Source: a bacterium
GTDB taxonomy: Bacteria; Arandabacterota; Arandabacteria; Arandabacterales; Arandabacteraceae
NCBI GenBank assembly: GCA_029933125.1
Contig: JAOZOU010000002.1
Location: forward strand, 1 to 64,000
DNA: 64,000 nucleotides
Direction of reading: 5' to 3'
In this document: positions 60,764 to 64,000 of the stretch, in pieces
How positions within the stretch are numbered: position 1 is the stretch's first letter
Layout of the letters: each line of letters opens with the position of its first letter
The notes under the pieces: generated by a model
The model's database searches: none
Told to the model about the DNA's origin: nothing
The model's input: the letters and a program-made list of their open reading frames with translations, nothing else
Program-made: the position numbers and the translations under genes

Positions 60764-61846
60764 ATGGGAGACAATGCTGAGGTAAGAGCCAAATTCCCCG
60801 CAGTGGGAAAAGTCTCACCAGAATTCTTCGATGAAGTGATCTATCCCAATCTCGGAAGCCATCGTCCTGATGTGCTTGTCGCCCCTCAGCACGGAATAGA
60901 TTGTGGTATCGTCAGAATCGGCGATGGGAAAGTGATGGTGATCACCACAGATCCCATCTACACTGTTCCTCAGTATGGATTTGAAAGAGCTGCCTGGTTT
61001 GCTTGGCACATTCTTGCATCGGATGTGACAACAAGCGGCTTCCCTCCAGCCTATGTTATTTGTGATTTCAATCTACCCATGTCAATAACTGAAGAGCAAT
61101 TTGCAACGATCTGGAAGGTCTTCCATCGTGAAAGCTCGCGCTACGGAGCAAGTGTTGTGGCCGGGCATACCGCAAGATATGCTGGTACAGATTACCCTAT
61201 GGTTGGTGGTGCAACCTTCATAGCCATTGGTGGTGAGGACCGCTACATTGATCCAGGTATGGCAAATCCAGGTGATGTCGTGGTTATAACCAAGGGAGTA
61301 GCCATTGAAGCTACTGGCATATTGAGCTGTGCTTTTCCTCAAACTCTTCGAGATGAGATTGGTGAGGATGTGCTCAGGGTGGCTCAATCTCTTTTCTATA
61401 AGATGTCAACTGTAGATGATGCTCTCGTAGCAGCAAGCATTGGCGTGAGAGATGATGGGGTTACAGCCATGCACGATGCAACCGAATGCGGTCTCATTGG
61501 TGGACTTTTTGAGATAGCTCAGGCATCGGGCACTGGCATACTTGTGGAGAAGGAGAAGATACCTACCGATCCTGCAGTTCAAGCCGTTTGCTCTTACTTT
61601 GGCATGGATCCTCTAATCTCCATAAGCGAGGGTACCCTTATCATCTGTGTTAAGGATGCCAAAGCGCAAACCCTTCTCGATGCTCTTAGCAAGAAGTCCA
61701 TTCGTGCGGCGGCAATCGGTAAGCTCACAAGAAGGGAGGACGGCTTCTGGATGATATCACAAGGTAAGCGCAGGGTGCTTGAGCATCCTAAAGTCGATCC
61801 TTTTTGGAAGGCAATTGGTGAGGCAATCGAGGCAGGCCTGGAGTGA
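60764..61846 (+). CDS. HypE-like AIR synthase (PurM)-superfamily protein
   Basis: A 360-residue ATP-binding protein of the PurM/HypE/SelD superfamily: DCGIVRIGDGKVMVITTDPIY (N-terminal half), HILASDVTTSGFPPAYV, SVVAGHTARY, AIEATGIL and DATECGLIGGLFEIA (C-terminal half). The C-terminal cysteine-containing tail needed by HypE for carbamoyl/cyano transfer is not visible, and no hydrogenase genes are present, so its reaction is unknown. The start is ATG 60764 behind AAGGAGG; a longer frame beginning at 60671 is rejected because it runs across the hairpin. Confidence 0.88.
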   Translation: MGDNAEVRAKFPAVGKVSPEFFDEVIYPNLGSHRPDVLVAPQHGIDCGIVRIGDGKVMVITTDPIYTVPQYGFERAAWFAWHILASDVTTSGFPPAYVICDFNLPMSITEEQFATIWKVFHRESSRYGASVVAGHTARYAGTDYPMVGGATFIAIGGEDRYIDPGMANPGDVVVITKGVAIEATGILSCAFPQTLRDEIGEDVLRVAQSLFYKMSTVDDALVAASIGVRDDGVTAMHDATECGLIGGLFEIAQASGTGILVEKEKIPTDPAVQAVCSYFGMDPLISISEGTLIICVKDAKAQTLLDALSKKSIRAAAIGKLTRREDGFWMISQGKRRVLEHPKVDPFWKAIGEAIEAGLE

Positions 61847-61914
61847 AGCCATTGGCATTGGACAATCGGAAATCCTATCATAAGCTAAGGGCTGAATTGT
61901 GGTGGTGAGATGAC

Positions 61915-62442
61915 ATGGCAATTGCCACTGAAGCTGCTCACCTCATTGTTAATCTCTTTAACGCCTATGGTGATTTTGCCATCATTATCCTGGGCTTGCC
62001 GGTTGCTTATTATCAGCCTATCGGTCCCGATCTCCTGATTATTCTCAAAGGGCTAGCAGGTGGAAATGCCATCTTCTCAGCATGGCTTGCGGTGGGCTTT
62101 ACCCTTGCCGGCAGCCTTGGTGGTTTCTTCCCTGCCAAAAGATTCGGAAGACGCCTCGTCAAGAGGATCTTCAAACGCAGAATGAGTGTCTTTGAGCGAT
62201 TTGATCGCACGTTCGAAAGATACGGTGGCTGGTTCGTTTTTGCATCTGCCTTTGGCCCTGTCCCTTTGAGGTATGCCATCTGGCTTGCTGGTATCTCACA
62301 GATGCCCCTAAGCAAGTTTGTCATTCTTGTCATCCTGGGTCTTATACCACGCTTCCTTGGTGAAGCAACACTTGTCACCTTATATGGAGATTGGGTTAAG
62401 GGGGTTCTGGTGAAACTTGCACCTGGGATTTTTCCTGTCTAG
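61915..62442 (+). CDS. Small membrane protein, VTT/DedA-like
   Basis: A 175-residue integral membrane protein. Re-entrant and helical segments follow the VTT (SNARE-associated/DedA) pattern: PIGPDLLIILKGLAGG, LAGSLGGFFPAKRFGRRLV, an amphipathic FERFDRTFERYGGWFVFASAFGPVPLRYAIWLAG and a final helix with GLIPRFLGEA. Members contribute to lipid flipping and envelope homeostasis. It is a little shorter than typical DedA proteins. ATG 61915 follows GGTGGTGAG. It lies 68 bp after the HypE-like gene. Confidence 0.82.
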   Translation: MAIATEAAHLIVNLFNAYGDFAIIILGLPVAYYQPIGPDLLIILKGLAGGNAIFSAWLAVGFTLAGSLGGFFPAKRFGRRLVKRIFKRRMSVFERFDRTFERYGGWFVFASAFGPVPLRYAIWLAGISQMPLSKFVILVILGLIPRFLGEATLVTLYGDWVKGVLVKLAPGIFPV

Positions 62443-62572
62443 ATCCTGTCAATCTTACCTCACCACCAACCCTGAAATTGAAATGTGATTTTCTTCTGGC
62501 GGAACCTTAGACTTGTTGAGATTATAGGGCTAGCGAAGGCTCAGCGTGTAGAGATAGCACAAGGAGATTGGA

Positions 62573-64000
62573 ATGAGGCTTGGTTGCAGATTGCTGGGGT
62601 TAGTACTCATAATAGGTTTGTGTGGCTGTAGTAGCACCGTCCGTAAAGGTGGTAGGCAACTTAAGAAGGTTACTTTCACTTTCAAGCCCAATGCTTCCTA
62701 CGAGAGAGTCTATCTTGCGGCAACCTTCAACGGATGGAGCACGGATGCTCTCCCCATGAGGCATGAAGGGAATGTCTATACTGTGACAATTCCCCTGAGC
62801 GTAGGTTCCTACCAGTATAAGTTTGTCGCCGACGGAAACTGGATAACGGATGACAAAGCTCAAGCCTTTGCGCCAGATGGTTTTGGTGGACGCAATTCAG
62901 TCGTAGTTGTCGACAATTCCTTCCCGGATTGGGATCTCAAGATAGGTGATGGCAGGATACTCACAGAGGGGCTTCGTCACGGCGGTCGTCCGTGGGAAAG
63001 AATCCTCAATTCGGATAGCACAACCACTCTTCGTCTAAGGGTTTGGAGTGATGACATTGAGCGAATTGAGATCTGCTGGGATTCCACAGCTGCAGGCTTC
63101 CCAGGAAACTGTCAGCCGATGGAACTCTTCGATAGCGATGGCATCCATGACTACTACGAGGCCGACGTTCCAGCAGTGAAATTCTCCTACTTCTTCAAAG
63201 TAGTTGATGGTAATGCCGTTATCGTCGTCGATCGTGGGTTTCCTCGAAATTTGGAGTATGGTGGATTGAGTCCGTTTGAATACAATTCCCAATCCCCACC
63301 TTTCGAGACCCCAGCCTGGGTTGAGACCTCAATAATTTACCAAATCTTCCCTGAAAGATTTGCCAATGGCTCACAGGAGAACGATCCTGATTTTTCCGAG
63401 TGGTACTATGAGGGTTCGAGGAACCTGCCACCTTCAGGCAAAACGAATAGTGAATACTTCCACCTTGTGAAAGATTGGTACGATGTTGATGGTCTGAAGA
63501 GAAGTCCATACAGAACAGATGGCAAGCCTGATTGGAATTCTTTCTATGGCGGCGACGTTGCCGGCATAAGTGACAACCTTGACTATCTCGTCGATCTTGG
63601 AGTGACCGCAATCTATCTTAATCCTATCTTTCAAGCCAAGAGCAATCACAAGTACGATGCAGCCGACTACATGAGGGTTGATCCCCATTTCGGATCGAAT
63701 GAGGAATTCAAGCAGTTTGTTGACAAATGCCACACCTACGGCTTACGTGTGATTCTCGATTTGGCTATCAATCACACGGGCCATACCTTCTGGGCATTTG
63801 TGGATGCTCGCCGCAAGGGACGCGACTCAGAATACTGGAATTGGTACGAATGGAAATCCTGGCCCGTGCCAGGTGATTCAGTATGGGCTCCACCAAATCC
63901 ACTCGACTATTACAGCTGCTGGTGGGGTTTCGGACAGATGCCAACTTTGAATTTTGACCTTGCACGACCTGACGCTCACGAAGCAGGTGTAAACAAAATT
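62573..64000 (+). CDS. GH13 neopullulanase/cyclomaltodextrinase-like lipoprotein, C-terminus cut by window edge
   Basis: At least 476 residues, open to the window edge. The signal ends in the lipobox GLCGC. An early-set glycogen-binding domain follows (about 28-110: VYLAATFNGWSTDALPMRHEG, GSYQYKFVADGNW), then a linker beta-sandwich (about 115-235) and the start of a GH13 barrel (SIIYQIFPERFANG, FYGGDVAGISDNLDYLVDLG, YLNPIF, DYMRVDPHFGS, LDLAINHTGH). The catalytic residues lie beyond the window. It should degrade alpha-glucans on the cell surface or in the periplasm. ATG 62573 follows AAGGAG. The same kind of CBM48 domain occurs fused to ParA at 43476. Confidence 0.9.
   Translation, partial: MRLGCRLLGLVLIIGLCGCSSTVRKGGRQLKKVTFTFKPNASYERVYLAATFNGWSTDALPMRHEGNVYTVTIPLSVGSYQYKFVADGNWITDDKAQAFAPDGFGGRNSVVVVDNSFPDWDLKIGDGRILTEGLRHGGRPWERILNSDSTTTLRLRVWSDDIERIEICWDSTAAGFPGNCQPMELFDSDGIHDYYEADVPAVKFSYFFKVVDGNAVIVVDRGFPRNLEYGGLSPFEYNSQSPPFETPAWVETSIIYQIFPERFANGSQENDPDFSEWYYEGSRNLPPSGKTNSEYFHLVKDWYDVDGLKRSPYRTDGKPDWNSFYGGDVAGISDNLDYLVDLGVTAIYLNPIFQAKSNHKYDAADYMRVDPHFGSNEEFKQFVDKCHTYGLRVILDLAINHTGHTFWAFVDARRKGRDSEYWNWYEWKSWPVPGDSVWAPPNPLDYYSCWWGFGQMPTLNFDLARPDAHEAGVNKI

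Noticed and set aside
1-64000. tRNA, rRNA, riboswitch and prophage genes
   Set aside because: Intergenic regions were read for tRNA-like cloverleaf ends, conserved RNA boxes and phage genes; none was convincing.

Overview
The window looks like chromosomal DNA of an uncultured Gram-negative bacterium. Evidence for two membranes comes from lipoprotein signal peptides, a TolC-like channel, a predicted outer-membrane beta-barrel and MacA-type adaptors. Four secreted proteins end in the FlgD-like 'type A sorting' module used by the type IX secretion system. That points to the Fibrobacterota-Chlorobiota-Bacteroidota group or a neighbouring candidate phylum; this is inference, since no rRNA or ribosomal protein gene is present. 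No tRNA, rRNA, CRISPR array, transposase gene or prophage was found. Genes are dense, often overlap by 4-8 bp, and mostly have clear Shine-Dalgarno sites.

Layout. 1-3.1 kb: a secreted metallophosphoesterase (cut by the left edge) and a secreted ComEC-type metallo-beta-lactamase protein, separated by a 108-bp element with 24-bp perfect terminal inverted repeats that supplies the start codon of the second gene. 3.2-10.8 kb: a forward run with a RecB/Cas4-like nuclease, an alpha/beta hydrolase lipoprotein lacking its nucleophile, a TPR protein, ornithine aminotransferase, a membrane protein and a secreted GH13 amylase. 10.8-18.5 kb: a SagB-like nitroreductase, a 1391-residue Kelch-repeat secreted protein and a decayed gene of Ig-like (HYDIN/choice-of-anchor D) repeats. 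18.9-22.6 kb: a cysteine desulfurase-selenophosphate synthetase fusion, rubrerythrin and a YugP-like zinc peptidase. 22.8-30.7 kb: a subtilase that has lost its sorting domain, then an Omp28/TlpA/DUF6029/Omp28 envelope cluster and another sorted protein.

30.7-36.5 kb: a radical SAM protein and a four-gene purine operon (three-subunit molybdenum hydroxylase plus a probable 8-oxoguanine deaminase). 36.5-40.4 kb: a reverse-strand zinc-type ABC importer (binding protein, ATPase, permease) followed after 1 bp by a beta-propeller lipoprotein, an arrangement recalling AztABCD zinc uptake; a promoter overlapped by an inverted repeat precedes it. 40.5-46.7 kb: a two-HKD phospholipase D, an ATP-cone/uridine-kinase fusion, a ParA ATPase fused to a glycogen-binding domain, a zinc-ribbon protein, an EIIA-Ntr-like PTS protein and QueG. 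46.8-56.0 kb: two converging MacA/MacB-type export operons, neither with an ATPase gene; one permease is a tandem duplication. 56.1-64 kb: an ABC-class ATPase, an Rrf2 regulator with its own promoter and operator-like dyad followed by cysteine synthase, MnmA, a HypE-like protein, a VTT-domain membrane protein and a GH13 lipoprotein cut by the right edge.

Common themes are extracellular and periplasmic enzymes (peptidase, two GH13 enzymes, phosphoesterase), sulfur/selenium/Fe-S metabolism (CysK with Rrf2, NifS-SelD, MnmA, QueG, rubrerythrin), thiol-redox envelope proteins and possible alpha-glucan handling, to which the ParA-glycogen-binding fusion may be connected.
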